Position numbers and translations under genes: made by a program
Shown here: one piece after another, positions 43,701 through 52,265 of the stretch
How positions within the stretch are numbered: position 1 is the stretch's first letter
Layout of the letters: each line of letters starts with the position of its first letter
The notes under the pieces: generated by a model
What the model was told of the DNA's origin: nothing
Databases searched by the model: none
What the model saw: the letters and a program-made list of their open reading frames with translations, nothing else
Source of the DNA: an uncultured Muribaculaceae bacterium
Lineage (GTDB): Bacteria; Bacteroidota; Bacteroidia; Bacteroidales; Muribaculaceae
Reading direction: 5' to 3'
NCBI GenBank assembly: GCA_910577585.1
Contig: CAJTNN010000013.1
Coordinates: forward strand, 3,923-67,922
Length of the DNA stretch: 64,000 nt

Positions 43701-45228
43701 CTCTCCCCCGCCCCATCACGACATCTATTCAATCGAGGACCTTGCCCAGTTGATATTCGATCTTAAGAATCTCAACCCCACAGCCCAGATAAGTGTGAAG
43801 CTTGTGGCCGAGAGCGGCGTGGGCACAATCGCCGCCGGTGTGGCCAAGGCCAAAGCCGACAAGATTCTGATCAGCGGTGCCGACGGTGGCACCGGCGCAA
43901 GCCCGGCAAGTTCGATGAAGCATGCCGGCATACCGGTCGAGATCGGACTGGCCGAGATTCAACAGACCCTCGTTGCCAACCACCTGCGCGGCAAAGTGAC
44001 ACTGCAGATGGATGGGCAGCTGAAGAGTCCGCACGATGTGATTGTAGGAGCACTGCTTGGCGCCGAGGAGTTCGGTTTCGGCACAGCGGTGCTGGTGGTG
44101 CTCGGTTGCTGCATGATACGCGCATGCCACACCAACACCTGCCCCAAGGGTGTGGCCACTCAGAATCCTGAACTTCGCAAGAAATTCATCGGGCGTTCGG
44201 AATATCTGGTCAATTATTTCCGCATGATGGCGCGCGGGGTGCGCCAGCGTCTGGCCGATATGGGATATGCATCGATTGATGAGATTACCGGACGCGCCGA
44301 CCTGCTGCGCAAGAGCGACACCATCCCCGAGTCGAAGGCTTCGCGCATCGACTTCTCGCGCCTCTTCTACCTGCCTGAAGACTGGAGCAACTATCCGCTG
44401 CATCGTGTGGCCGAACAGGACCATAAACTTGATAGCGTCAAGGACCGCGCGCTGCTGCAGGTGATGTCGTCATCTATCGACAACGCTCTCCCCATCTCTC
44501 TCGGAATGCCCATTGTCAACACTGACCGCTCTGTCGGCGCCATGCTCAGCGGCTACATCGCCCGGCGATATGGCGCGGCGGGGCTGCCCGACGACACTAT
44601 CAAGCTGACCTTCAACGGTTCGGCCGGACAAAGTTTCGGAGCTTTCCTCTGCCATGGCGTGACGCTGCGCCTCGAGGGTGAGGCCAACGATTATGTCGGC
44701 AAAGGTCTGTCGGGGGGGCGCATTGTGATTGTGCCACCGCAAGGCAGCACGTTCGTGCCCGAGCAGAATGTCATCGCCGGCAACACCCTGCTATATGGCG
44801 CCACTTCGGGCGAATTCTTTGCCAACGGTCGCGTAGGCGAGCGCTTCGCCGTGCGCAACAGTGGCGCGACAGCCGTCGTGGAGGGTGTGGGCGACCATGC
44901 CTGCGAGTATATGACAGGCGGACGCGTGGTGGTGCTCGGCAAAATCGGCCGTAACTTCGCCGCCGGCATGAGTGGCGGCATAGCGTATATATGGAACATC
45001 AAGGGGAATGTGGACTACTATATCAACATGGATATGGTAGAGCTCACCCTACTGCACGATGAGGATGAAATCGCCGAACTGCGCGAGATCATCGAGCGCC
45101 ACCACCGCCACACCGGCAGCCCTCTGGCAGCCCGCATGCTGGCCGACTGGGAGGCATATGTGCCGCAGTTCCTGAAAGTCTCCACTCCCGAATACAAGCG
45201 CCTGCTGCGCGAAGCACAAGGTAAATAA
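40741..45228 (+). CDS. gltB: Glutamate synthase large subunit
   Basis: GltB converts glutamine and 2-oxoglutarate to two glutamates. The ATG at 40741 (MTNDFLIRNAESK) is preferred over a TTG 45 bases upstream. The 1495-aa protein has a glutamine amidotransferase type 2 domain whose nucleophile is Cys25 in HDGCGVGL, freed by propeptide removal; a central domain; an FMN domain with ISGADGGTGASP; the 3Fe-4S cluster cysteines CMIRACHTNTC; and the C-terminal beta-helix. gltD does not follow; convergent lipB does, so the small subunit must be elsewhere or replaced. Confidence 0.95.
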   Translation: MTNDFLIRNAESKGLYSSDYEHDGCGVGLVVKIDGSKHHYIVDQGLSVLEHMAHRGAEGADDKTGDGAGIMVQIPHEYILLNGIPVPEKGRYGVGMVFLPQDEADRTRFEAIIDREIKAQGLFLMHTRDVPVDSDVLGEDALVTEPLIRQYFIVGCDNQERLEGLLYVIRKRIEQRVLDAEDIADKDACYVVSLSTRTLIYKGMLSSLQLRKYFKDLQSPYFTSAIALVHSRFSTNTFPTWRLAQPFRLIGHNGEINTIRGNRFWMSTREAVIQPENLGEMKNIGQVIQPGMSDSASFDNALEFFVRSGMSLPHALAMLVPESINDQNPLSRRLKAFYEYHSIFMAPWDGPAAIIFSDGRYAGGTLDRNGLRPARMVITKNGELVIASETGALAIEPENIERTSRLKPGKILMVDTEKGEILIDRDIKQALASEHPYAEWLNEHRIVLSQLRSGRKVSHEVDQPLRAMTAFGYNTEEIERIIMPMAMNGQEPTASMGNDAPPAILSAMPQRFFNYFRQQFAQVTNPPIDPLREELVMSLTSYVGAVRKNILQPSAELCNVVMMPSPIVSDTELDILRHLQYKGFTTRTIPMTFEAEGGVTAFESALDHLCAEAEDAVDNGYNYIILSDRNISARHAPIPSLLAMSAVHHHLVNRRKRSQIAIIVESGEVSEVMHVALLMGFGASAVNPYMAFAILKDLVNQKRLQLDYEGAEQHYIKAINKGILKIMSKMGISTIRSYRGCALFEALGVSSRVLSRYMGGGHSAIEGIEIEDIAAEALARHAQAFASADEPEPRDFGNYRFRRDGELHAWNPQVVKALQTATKNGDFEVFDNFVALVEEKEQPILLRDLMRVQSDRAPISIDDVESEESLMRRFCAEAMSYGAISKEAHEAIAIAMNAIGGMSNCGEGGEEAYRNAVAPDGTSSRSRVRQVASGRFGVDAEYLVNADEIQIKVAQGAKPGEGGQLPGFKVDEVIARMRRSMPGITLISPPPHHDIYSIEDLAQLIFDLKNLNPTAQISVKLVAESGVGTIAAGVAKAKADKILISGADGGTGASPASSMKHAGIPVEIGLAEIQQTLVANHLRGKVTLQMDGQLKSPHDVIVGALLGAEEFGFGTAVLVVLGCCMIRACHTNTCPKGVATQNPELRKKFIGRSEYLVNYFRMMARGVRQRLADMGYASIDEITGRADLLRKSDTIPESKASRIDFSRLFYLPEDWSNYPLHRVAEQDHKLDSVKDRALLQVMSSSIDNALPISLGMPIVNTDRSVGAMLSGYIARRYGAAGLPDDTIKLTFNGSAGQSFGAFLCHGVTLRLEGEANDYVGKGLSGGRIVIVPPQGSTFVPEQNVIAGNTLLYGATSGEFFANGRVGERFAVRNSGATAVVEGVGDHACEYMTGGRVVVLGKIGRNFAAGMSGGIAYIWNIKGNVDYYINMDMVELTLLHDEDEIAELREIIERHHRHTGSPLAARMLADWEAYVPQFLKVSTPEYKRLLREAQGK

Positions 45229-45262
45229 CACTCTAATCTTAACCCTGATATCAAAACGCAGC

Positions 45263-45306
45263 GCAGGGTCCGGTCAATAAATCTACGACCGGACCCTGCA
45301 TTTTTT
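45263..45306 (+). terminator. gltB terminator
   Basis: A perfect 13-bp stem (45263-45275 with 45287-45299, GCAGGGTCCGGTC arm) is followed by A and six Ts. Confidence 0.9.
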
Positions 45307-45332
45307 CGTGTCACTGCATTCTATTTGATTCC

Positions 45333-45379
45333 ATAAGTATCTCACAAATAATAGCAATACATTATTGAGAGATACTTAT
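45333..45379 (-). terminator. Hairpin after lipB
   Basis: ATAAGTATCTC (45333-45343) pairs with GAGATACTTAT (45369-45379), with an inner AATAAT/ATTATT pair. It ends 17 bases before the lipB stop on the minus strand; the T-run is weak. Confidence 0.5.
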
Positions 45380-45396
45380 TCCGCCAGCTGCTACTT

Positions 45397-46125
45397 CTAT
45401 GGCAATTTGCTCGATGCGGGGATATCCTTTGCGGTGGCGTGGAGCAGTGTGAGGAGATGATGCTTGAGTTTGCCGCGCACTTCGGATATTGAGGGGAGCT
45501 CGCGTCCGGCAGCGGCGCATTCGCGGTGCAGCGACGTCACGCCGCGGTCGGTGAAGCCACAGGGGTTGATGAGGGTGAAGGCCGAGAGGTCGGTGCTTAC
45601 GTTGAGAGCGAGACCGTGCATGGTGATAAAGCGGGTGCATTTCACACCTAACGCGCATATCTTGCGCTCATCGGGAGTGCCCTTCCCTATCCAGACTCCA
45701 CTGGCCCCCTCAACTCGTTGACCTATGACGCCATATTCGGCAATTGTGCGTATCACAGCCTCCTCGAGAATATCGACATAGGCTTTGACTCCGAGGTGAT
45801 GACGCTCAAGGTCGATGATGGGATACGCAACAATCTGGCCCGGGCCATGATAGGTGATGTCGCCACCGCGCTCGATGCGGATGCACTCTATGCCGCGGGC
45901 AGCGAGCATATCAGACGGGAGCAGGAGATTCTCAGCATGACCATGCTTGCCGAGTGTGAGCACCGGCTGGTGTTCGAGAAGAAGCAGATATTCAGCCGAC
46001 GATGGCAGCCCGGAGCGTTTGCGCTCTACCTGCGCATCAAAGCAGGCGTGCTGCAACTCCCAGAGCGTGCGGTAGGGCTGCGGCTCATCAAACTCCATGA
46101 CCAGAATCTCGCGATTATCCGCCAT
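45397..46125 (-). CDS. lipB: Octanoyltransferase LipB
   Basis: LipB moves octanoyl from ACP to lipoyl domains, the first step of lipoate synthesis. RGGDITYHGPGQIVAYPI, ALGVKCTRFITMHGLALN (catalytic Lys) and INPCGF (catalytic Cys) are present. MADNREILV (46125) is chosen as start, 22 bases after the lipA stop; starts at 46158 or 46170 would overlap lipA. With lipA next to it, the pair makes the complete endogenous pathway. Confidence 0.93.
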   Translation of the reverse strand: MADNREILVMEFDEPQPYRTLWELQHACFDAQVERKRSGLPSSAEYLLLLEHQPVLTLGKHGHAENLLLPSDMLAARGIECIRIERGGDITYHGPGQIVAYPIIDLERHHLGVKAYVDILEEAVIRTIAEYGVIGQRVEGASGVWIGKGTPDERKICALGVKCTRFITMHGLALNVSTDLSAFTLINPCGFTDRGVTSLHRECAAAGRELPSISEVRGKLKHHLLTLLHATAKDIPASSKLP

Positions 46126-46147
46126 GGGTTCTGAGGGGGTGATATGG

Positions 46148-47014
46148 TCAGTGCACATGTTTCTCTGCATGATAACTTGATCTCACCATCGGAGCCGACT
46201 CTACATGTCGGAAACCTTTGCCTCGCCCTATCTCGCCATATTCGGCAAACTTCTCGGGTGTAATATAGGCCTGCAGCGGATAATGCGATTTGGTGGGCTG
46301 GAGGTATTGTCCGATTGTCATGACCTCGCATCCGGCCTCGCGCAAGTCGTCCATGGTCTGTATTATCTCATCTTCACGTTCGCCGAGGCCAAGCATGATG
46401 CCACTCTTGCTGCGGATGCCGCTTTGGGCGATATGCCGGATTACATCGAGCGACATGTCGTAGGTGGCGAATGTGCGCACCTCGGGGGTGAGACGGCGCA
46501 CGGTCTCAAGATTATGCGAGATTACATCGGGACCCTCGGCTATGACCATATCCACGAGGTCCATGCGTCCTTTGAAGTCTGGAATGAGCACCTCCATCGT
46601 CACTCCGGGGCACTCCTCCTTCAGGCGTCGTATCATGCGGGCCCAATGCGATGCGCCGAGGTCGGGCAGGTCATCGCGGTCGACCGAGGTGATGACCACA
46701 TGTTTCAGCTTGAGCTGACGCACTGAATTGACGATATCCTCTATCTCGCGTTCATCAAGAGGTTCGGGGCGACCGGTGACCACGTTGCAGAAGCGGCAGT
46801 TGCGGGTGCAGATATTGCCGCCGATCATGAAGGTGGCTGTGCCATTGCCCCAGCATTCGCCACGGTTCGGACACATGCCGCTTGAGCATATGGTGTGAAG
46901 ATGCTTCTCATTGAGCAACCCTACCACCTGGCTCGTCTTGAAGCCACGGGGGAGCTTTATCTTCAGCCAGTCGGGTTTGCGGCGGAAATCGGGTTTTACG
47001 TTCTCTGTATTCAT
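46148..47014 (-). CDS. lipA: Lipoyl synthase LipA
   Basis: LipA is a radical SAM enzyme that inserts two sulfurs into the octanoyl chain. The 288-aa protein carries the auxiliary cluster cysteines (CSSGMCPNRGEC) and the radical SAM CxxxCxxC motif (CTRNCRFC), followed by VVTGRPEPLDE. The final RSSYHAEK has the Ser/Arg segment that ligates the auxiliary cluster in LipA (usually RSSY). It lies upstream of lipB in the same direction. Confidence 0.96.
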   Translation of the reverse strand: MNTENVKPDFRRKPDWLKIKLPRGFKTSQVVGLLNEKHLHTICSSGMCPNRGECWGNGTATFMIGGNICTRNCRFCNVVTGRPEPLDEREIEDIVNSVRQLKLKHVVITSVDRDDLPDLGASHWARMIRRLKEECPGVTMEVLIPDFKGRMDLVDMVIAEGPDVISHNLETVRRLTPEVRTFATYDMSLDVIRHIAQSGIRSKSGIMLGLGEREDEIIQTMDDLREAGCEVMTIGQYLQPTKSHYPLQAYITPEKFAEYGEIGRGKGFRHVESAPMVRSSYHAEKHVH

Positions 47015-47085
47015 GATGTCAGATTATTTAAGGTTTGGCAGCTCTCAACATATCATTCGAAATAAAGCTGAGAGCCATATAATTA

Positions 47086-49527
47086 TCAGAGGATTCTGAA
47101 TTTGGCAAAGCCTATGAGCAGCTTCTTGACGCCCACGACGCCGAAGTCTACGATTATCATGTCATTATCGGTAAGATGCTCTATGCTCTTGACTATGCCG
47201 CGGCCGAAGCGCTCATGTTCTATGCGAGCGCCGACGTTGACAGTACCGGCCGATGTGTCGAGCGAGGCTCTTGACTCGGCCTTCTCGATAGGCTGGCTGA
47301 GTCGCACACGCTTGCCGCCGCCGGTGGAGCCGGCCGAAAATGTGGAGCGTGATTTGCCCCGGCCGCGCGAGAAACCGCCACCGGATGTAAAATCACCCGA
47401 TGCGCCGTAGCCTGTGGTTTGTGAAGAATATGAGCCACGCCCATAGCCGCCACCTCCCCCTGAGTAACCGCCCGAGGAGAATGAGTTGCGGTAATTGGCT
47501 GCCGGATTACCGAAAACTGAGCTTGCATCGGCGCCACTGATGTCGGATGAGGTCTGCACCTTGAGGTATCTGGTGTCGATATCCCCGAGGAAGCGCGAGG
47601 GGCGCGTCATGACAGTCTGGCCATTGCGGAAGCGCGATGTGGCATAGGTCATCACACATGTACCCTTGGCGCGGGTTATGGCCACATAGAGCAGGCGTCG
47701 CTCCTCCTCAACCTGCGCCATCGAATCCATGGCCATGGCCGAGGGGAAGAGTTCCTCTTCGACACCTACGATATATACATGTTTGAATTCCAGCCCCTTG
47801 GCGGCATGCACGGTCATGAGGGTCACTTTCGGTTCATCGGCGTCTTGATTCTCATCCTGGTCGGTAGAGAGCTGTACCTCGCTAAGGAATGCGCTCATCG
47901 AGAGGTCGGTCTCGCCTGACTCTTCGCGGGTGACCACGAAATCTTTCAGTCCTGAGAGAAGCTCCTGAAGGTTCTCCTGCTTCGATATGCTTTCGGGTGT
48001 GGTGTCGTGGGCGAGGGTGGCCAGAATTCCTGAGCGGTTGTAGATGAGCTGAGCCACTTCATAAGCCGTGGCACCCGAGGCTACATCGTCGAGAAATTCT
48101 GCGATCATCGCCTTGAAGCCGTCGAGTTTGCGGAGTGTGCCGCTGTTGAGTCCGGCGGGGTATCTCTCCGGCTCATTGATTACGCGCCAGATGCTTACAC
48201 CGGCCTCGTTGGCGGTGGACTGAAGCTTCTTCATCGTCGTGTCGCCTATGCCTCGTGCCGGGTAATTGATGACTCGGCGCAGAGCCTCGTCATCATCGGG
48301 GTTGATGGATAGGCGGAAGTAGCTGATGGCATCCTTCACCTCCTTGCGCTGATAGAACGAGAGGCCGCCGTAGATGCGGTAAGGGATGTTGCGCTTGCGC
48401 AGCGATTCCTCAAGCACACGGCTCTGGGAGTTGGTGCGGTAGAGGATGGCATATTCGTCGTATGAGTCGTGGACAGTATATTTTGACTGCGATATGAGAT
48501 TGGCCACAAGATAGGCCTCTTCGATGTCGGAATATGTGCTGAGCACCCTTACCGGCTCACCTACCTCATTCTCGCTGTACACATGCTTCTTCATCTGGCG
48601 GGTATTCTTCTCGATGAGCGACCCGGCGGCATTGATGATATTCTGGGTGGAGCGGTAATTCCGTTCGAGCTTGAATACGCGCAGACCGGGGATGCGTTGC
48701 TCCATCGAGAGGATATTCGAGATGTTGGCGCCTCGGAATGAGTAGATGCTCTGGGCGTCATCACCCACCACGCATAGTCCGCGGCGTTCACCCGAGAGTT
48801 GCGAGATGATAAGGTGCTGGGCGAAGTTGGTGTCTTGATACTCATCGACGAGGATATACTGGAAGAAGTCCTGGTAGTGGCGCAGAATATCGGGATGATC
48901 GCGCAGCAGGACATTCATATAGTAGAGTATGTCGTCGAAGTCCATCGCTCCGGAGATGCGGCAGCGATCGGAATATATCTGGAATATCCGGCCGGTCATG
49001 GGGCGCTTCGCGCGCTTGTCGGCGGCGAGATTGTCGGGGTCGGCAAGATAGAGTTCGGCCGAAATGAGGGCATTCTTCGCATTGGATATCTGCGAGGCCA
49101 CTACATTCGGCTTATATATTTTCTCATCGAGCCCGAGGTCCTTGACAATTGATTTTATCAGCGAGCGGGAGTCGGTGGTGTCGTAGATGGTGAAGCCGGG
49201 CTTGAAGCCGATAAGCTCGGCATGCCGGCGCAGTATCCGCAGAAATATTGAGTGGAAAGTGCCCATCCACAATTGCGAGGCGGTCTTCTCACCCACAATT
49301 GCGCGTATACGCTCTTTCATCTCGTTGGCGGCCTTGTTGGTGAAGGTCAGCGCGAGGATGCGGTAGGGTTGGAAACCGTTGCGGATAAGGTCTACAATCT
49401 TATAAGTCAGCACACGTGTCTTGCCCGATCCGGCTCCGGCTATCACCAGAGCCGGGCCATCTTTATAGACCACGGCATCACGCTGCTGCGGATTAAGCAA
49501 ATCGAGATAGTTGAATTCTGCTTCCAT
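47086..49527 (-). CDS. UvrD/PcrA/Rep-type DNA helicase
   Basis: This SF1 helicase moves 3'-5' on DNA in repair and replication. MEAEFNYLDLLNPQQ at 49527 is the likely start (an ATG at 49554 is the alternative). The 813-aa protein shows GAGSGKT (31-37), FTNKAANEM, VDEYQDTNFAQ, VVGDDAQSIYSFRGA, LERNYRST, VTLMTVHAAKGLEF and LLYVAITRAK. A Gly/Ser/Tyr-rich linker (about 690-740) joins the core to a C-terminal domain of the PcrA Tudor-like type that contacts RNA polymerase. Whether it is UvrD or PcrA cannot be separated by eye. Confidence 0.93.
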   Translation of the reverse strand: MEAEFNYLDLLNPQQRDAVVYKDGPALVIAGAGSGKTRVLTYKIVDLIRNGFQPYRILALTFTNKAANEMKERIRAIVGEKTASQLWMGTFHSIFLRILRRHAELIGFKPGFTIYDTTDSRSLIKSIVKDLGLDEKIYKPNVVASQISNAKNALISAELYLADPDNLAADKRAKRPMTGRIFQIYSDRCRISGAMDFDDILYYMNVLLRDHPDILRHYQDFFQYILVDEYQDTNFAQHLIISQLSGERRGLCVVGDDAQSIYSFRGANISNILSMEQRIPGLRVFKLERNYRSTQNIINAAGSLIEKNTRQMKKHVYSENEVGEPVRVLSTYSDIEEAYLVANLISQSKYTVHDSYDEYAILYRTNSQSRVLEESLRKRNIPYRIYGGLSFYQRKEVKDAISYFRLSINPDDDEALRRVINYPARGIGDTTMKKLQSTANEAGVSIWRVINEPERYPAGLNSGTLRKLDGFKAMIAEFLDDVASGATAYEVAQLIYNRSGILATLAHDTTPESISKQENLQELLSGLKDFVVTREESGETDLSMSAFLSEVQLSTDQDENQDADEPKVTLMTVHAAKGLEFKHVYIVGVEEELFPSAMAMDSMAQVEEERRLLYVAITRAKGTCVMTYATSRFRNGQTVMTRPSRFLGDIDTRYLKVQTSSDISGADASSVFGNPAANYRNSFSSGGYSGGGGGYGRGSYSSQTTGYGASGDFTSGGGFSRGRGKSRSTFSAGSTGGGKRVRLSQPIEKAESRASLDTSAGTVNVGARIEHERFGRGIVKSIEHLTDNDMIIVDFGVVGVKKLLIGFAKFRIL

Positions 49528-49617
49528 TCGATAATCAGTGAAGGCCGGCGTCAATAGCGTCAGTCCGGCTTTCGATTTATATAATCGTCCCTTGTCGTAG
49601 AGTGACGGCGGGGAGCG

Positions 49618-50118
49618 TCAGTTGTCGGAAAATAGGGCCGCAGGTCCGGCATAGGCCGGGATGCGGGGTATGAAGTGATAGCTGTCGACTGCGTAGTCCA
49701 TCACGCAGCAATAGTGTCGCAGGCCATTGCTGACCACCAGATACTTTGCATGCAGCTTGAGATTGTAGCGCACAATCTGGTCAAACACCGTCTGAGTGAT
49801 GGCGACTCCCGGAGCCTTATACTCCACAATCATATATGGGGCTGCGTCGCGGTCGAAGATTACTGTGTCGCAGCGTTTGCGGGTGCCATTGAGTTCGATG
49901 GCAATCTCATTGGCCATTATTGAGGCTGGATAGCCCAATTCCTTGCGGAGATAGGCCACGAAGTGCTGGCGCACATATTCCTCGGGGGTGAGATTGACAT
50001 ATTTGTCGCGCAATGCGTCGAATACCTTTATGAGTTCACCCTCCCGCCGGATCTTCAGATCGGCGGGAGGGAGATTAAGCGGAGGAAAACCTTGGGTGTT
50101 ATCGTTCTCCTGGTTCAT
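49618..50118 (-). CDS. HsdR N-terminal-domain (PD-(D/E)xK) protein
   Basis: The 166-aa protein resembles the nuclease-like N-terminal domain of type I restriction subunit R (HSDR_N_2), but no helicase or methylase is attached. YVRQHFVAYLRKELGYP (about 48-64), RCDTVIFDRD (about 87-96) and YMIVEYKAP (about 100-108) supply the Asp and ExK of the PD-(D/E)xK fold. It is common as a stand-alone gene in Bacteroidetes next to uvrD/pcrA; function is unknown. Restriction is unlikely without partners. Confidence 0.8.
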   Translation of the reverse strand: MNQENDNTQGFPPLNLPPADLKIRREGELIKVFDALRDKYVNLTPEEYVRQHFVAYLRKELGYPASIMANEIAIELNGTRKRCDTVIFDRDAAPYMIVEYKAPGVAITQTVFDQIVRYNLKLHAKYLVVSNGLRHYCCVMDYAVDSYHFIPRIPAYAGPAALFSDN

Positions 50119-50131
50119 TGACAGATTGATT

Positions 50132-50944
50132 TTATTTTATTTCACCATGACGCGGGGCGTAGGTGGGGTCGAATATGCCGTTTAGCAGGTCGGCCAGACG
50201 CAGACCTGCGCTGAGAAGCTGGCGCTCGATGACCGGGCTCCATTCGGCGATATAGTCATAGCTGACGTTGGTGCCTTCGGGGGTGGAGTCGTAGACTTTT
50301 TTTGAGATTTCATAAGTCTCCTTGCCCCACTCTCTGGGGCTGCCACCATTCAGAATCTCTGCCTCAGTCTGGGGTGAGACACGGTCGATGTTGTCGGCCC
50401 ATTCGGTATAGCTCCATTTGTGGGCTGACTCCACGAGTTTGCTATCCCATGTGGAGTGCAAGTTGGTGTCGCCGTTGAAGTATTTGATTTTATGACTGTT
50501 GCCGCCACGGTCGTTGGCGCGTCCCATATGCAGGGGCTGATGTATATCGCCCAGGAAGTGGACTGTCAGCACCAATGCGAGCCATTTCTGGTCTTTGGTC
50601 GATTCGGGGTTAGTGAGCACGGCATACTGCTCGTTGAGGGCGGTCACTATGTCGCCATCCTCATTGAGGGGTGCGGTCTCATAAGTCTGTTCGGGGTCAA
50701 TGTTCTTGTAGTGCCAGGTCTTGGTGTAGTCATACTCGGGGGTATGACATGCGTTGTCGGGCCAGTTGGCGAAGTAGACCATCGACTGTCCGTCGAGAAT
50801 CTCATCCACGGCGCGCTGGGTGGCGGGTGTAAGATGACGCTCGGCGATATGGGCAGTGAGGTCGTGCCCCTTCTGTCCCCAGCCGAATGAGGGTAGCGTG
50901 GCTGCTACAAGTGCTGATGAAAGGAAGAAGAATTTAAGTTTCAT
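50132..50944 (-). CDS. S1/P1 nuclease-family protein
   Basis: S1/P1 nucleases cut single-stranded nucleic acid using three zinc ions. The 270-aa protein has a signal peptide that ends before Trp22, the N-terminal zinc ligand after processing (GWGQKGHD). HIAERHL, AHxxGDIHQPLH (here VHFLGDIHQPLHMG) and NLHSTWDSKLV supply further ligands. It is periplasmic or secreted and probably used for nucleic-acid scavenging or defence against foreign DNA. Spacing to the HsdR_N gene is 13 bases. Confidence 0.9.
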   Translation of the reverse strand: MKLKFFFLSSALVAATLPSFGWGQKGHDLTAHIAERHLTPATQRAVDEILDGQSMVYFANWPDNACHTPEYDYTKTWHYKNIDPEQTYETAPLNEDGDIVTALNEQYAVLTNPESTKDQKWLALVLTVHFLGDIHQPLHMGRANDRGGNSHKIKYFNGDTNLHSTWDSKLVESAHKWSYTEWADNIDRVSPQTEAEILNGGSPREWGKETYEISKKVYDSTPEGTNVSYDYIAEWSPVIERQLLSAGLRLADLLNGIFDPTYAPRHGEIK

Positions 50945-51001
50945 ACTGTGTTTATGTTGTTGTTATCTCTTGTGCATGATTTTTCGGCGGCATCCGTTGA
51001 A

Positions 51002-52171
51002 TCAGTCCATCCGGTCGCGGTAGTCTTCATACGTGTATTCGCGCAGCGGCCGCATCGAACCGTCGGAATGCTGCAACCATATCGAGGGGTGCTGGATACC
51101 GTTGAACATATTGGTCTTGACGGTGGTGTAGTGATTCATATCCTTGAGCGTGAGCTCATCACCGGCTTTTAGTTCACGGTCGAATCGCCAGTCGCCCACA
51201 TAGTCGCCGCTGAGGCAGGAGTTGCCTCCGAGGCGATACACATGGTCGGGGTGGTCTACGGGTGCATCGTCGGGCATAGCCTCTTCGATAGCTGGCTTAT
51301 ATGGCATCTCAAGGCAGTCAGGCATATGGCAGGCGAATGATGCATCGATTATGGCGGTCTTGACTCCGGCATTCTCCACCACATCGAGCACACTTGTCTT
51401 GAGGTCGCCGGTCTGCCAGGTGAAGGCGCTGCCGGGTTCGATGATGAGCTGGAGTCCGGGGTGCCGCTCGCGCAAGCGGCGGGCAATCTCTACGAAGTGG
51501 TCTACGTCATAACCTTCGCGAGTGATCAGATGTCCGCCACCCATGTTTAGCCATTTCACCTTGTCGAGATATTGGCCGAACTGCTCTTCGAGTGAATCTA
51601 CGACCTTTTCGAGTTCCACGCTCGACGATTCGCAAAGGGCATGGAAGTGTAGCCCCTCAACCCCTTCGGGCAACTCGCGCAGGTCGGCTGCGTCCACACC
51701 GAATCGGCTACCCGGCAGGCAGGGATTGTAGATGTCTGTCTCAATCACACTGCAATGGGGATTGACACGCAATCCGGCCGACACTCGGCGTCCCTCGGCA
51801 GCATGTGCCTCATTGAAGGCCTTGATGCGCGGATAGAACTTATTGAACTGGGCCACACTATTGAAAGTGATGTGCGAGCATCCTTCGAGAAATTGCGGGA
51901 AGGTAGCCTCCGTGTATACCGGACAATAGGCATGCACGTCATGCCCGAGATAATCGAGCGATAGCTTCATCTCATTGAGCGAGGAGGCGGTAGATGAGGT
52001 GAAGTATTCGGCAATTATCGGGAATGTCTTCCAGAGGGCATTGGCTTTGAAGGCCATTATAATCTTCACGCCTGAGCGCTCCTCGGCATCCTTGAGCTTG
52101 AGCATATTGCGGCGCAGGCGATCTTCATATACTATATAGTATGGAGTTTGCGGAGTATTGGGGGTGTTCAT
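51002..52171 (-). CDS. nspC: Carboxynorspermidine decarboxylase
   Basis: NspC is the PLP enzyme that makes norspermidine or spermidine from its carboxy precursor in the alternative polyamine pathway. The 389-aa protein has IIMAFKANA with PLP Lys42, VNPHCSVIETDIYNP, GLHFHALCES, LNMGGGHLITREGYD and the CxxSGDY active-site cysteine segment (GNSCLSGDYVG). The carboxyspermidine dehydrogenase partner is not adjacent in this window. It lies between an OmpA-like gene and the S1/P1 nuclease gene. Confidence 0.93.
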   Translation of the reverse strand: MNTPNTPQTPYYIVYEDRLRRNMLKLKDAEERSGVKIIMAFKANALWKTFPIIAEYFTSSTASSLNEMKLSLDYLGHDVHAYCPVYTEATFPQFLEGCSHITFNSVAQFNKFYPRIKAFNEAHAAEGRRVSAGLRVNPHCSVIETDIYNPCLPGSRFGVDAADLRELPEGVEGLHFHALCESSSVELEKVVDSLEEQFGQYLDKVKWLNMGGGHLITREGYDVDHFVEIARRLRERHPGLQLIIEPGSAFTWQTGDLKTSVLDVVENAGVKTAIIDASFACHMPDCLEMPYKPAIEEAMPDDAPVDHPDHVYRLGGNSCLSGDYVGDWRFDRELKAGDELTLKDMNHYTTVKTNMFNGIQHPSIWLQHSDGSMRPLREYTYEDYRDRMD

Positions 52172-52265
52172 AGTTGTTGGATAAGTGAGCGTAGAGTTGA
52201 TATCTATGTACTTTTCAGTTAATTAATCAACTCTTAACTCTGACTTATTACCTACTTCATATTCA

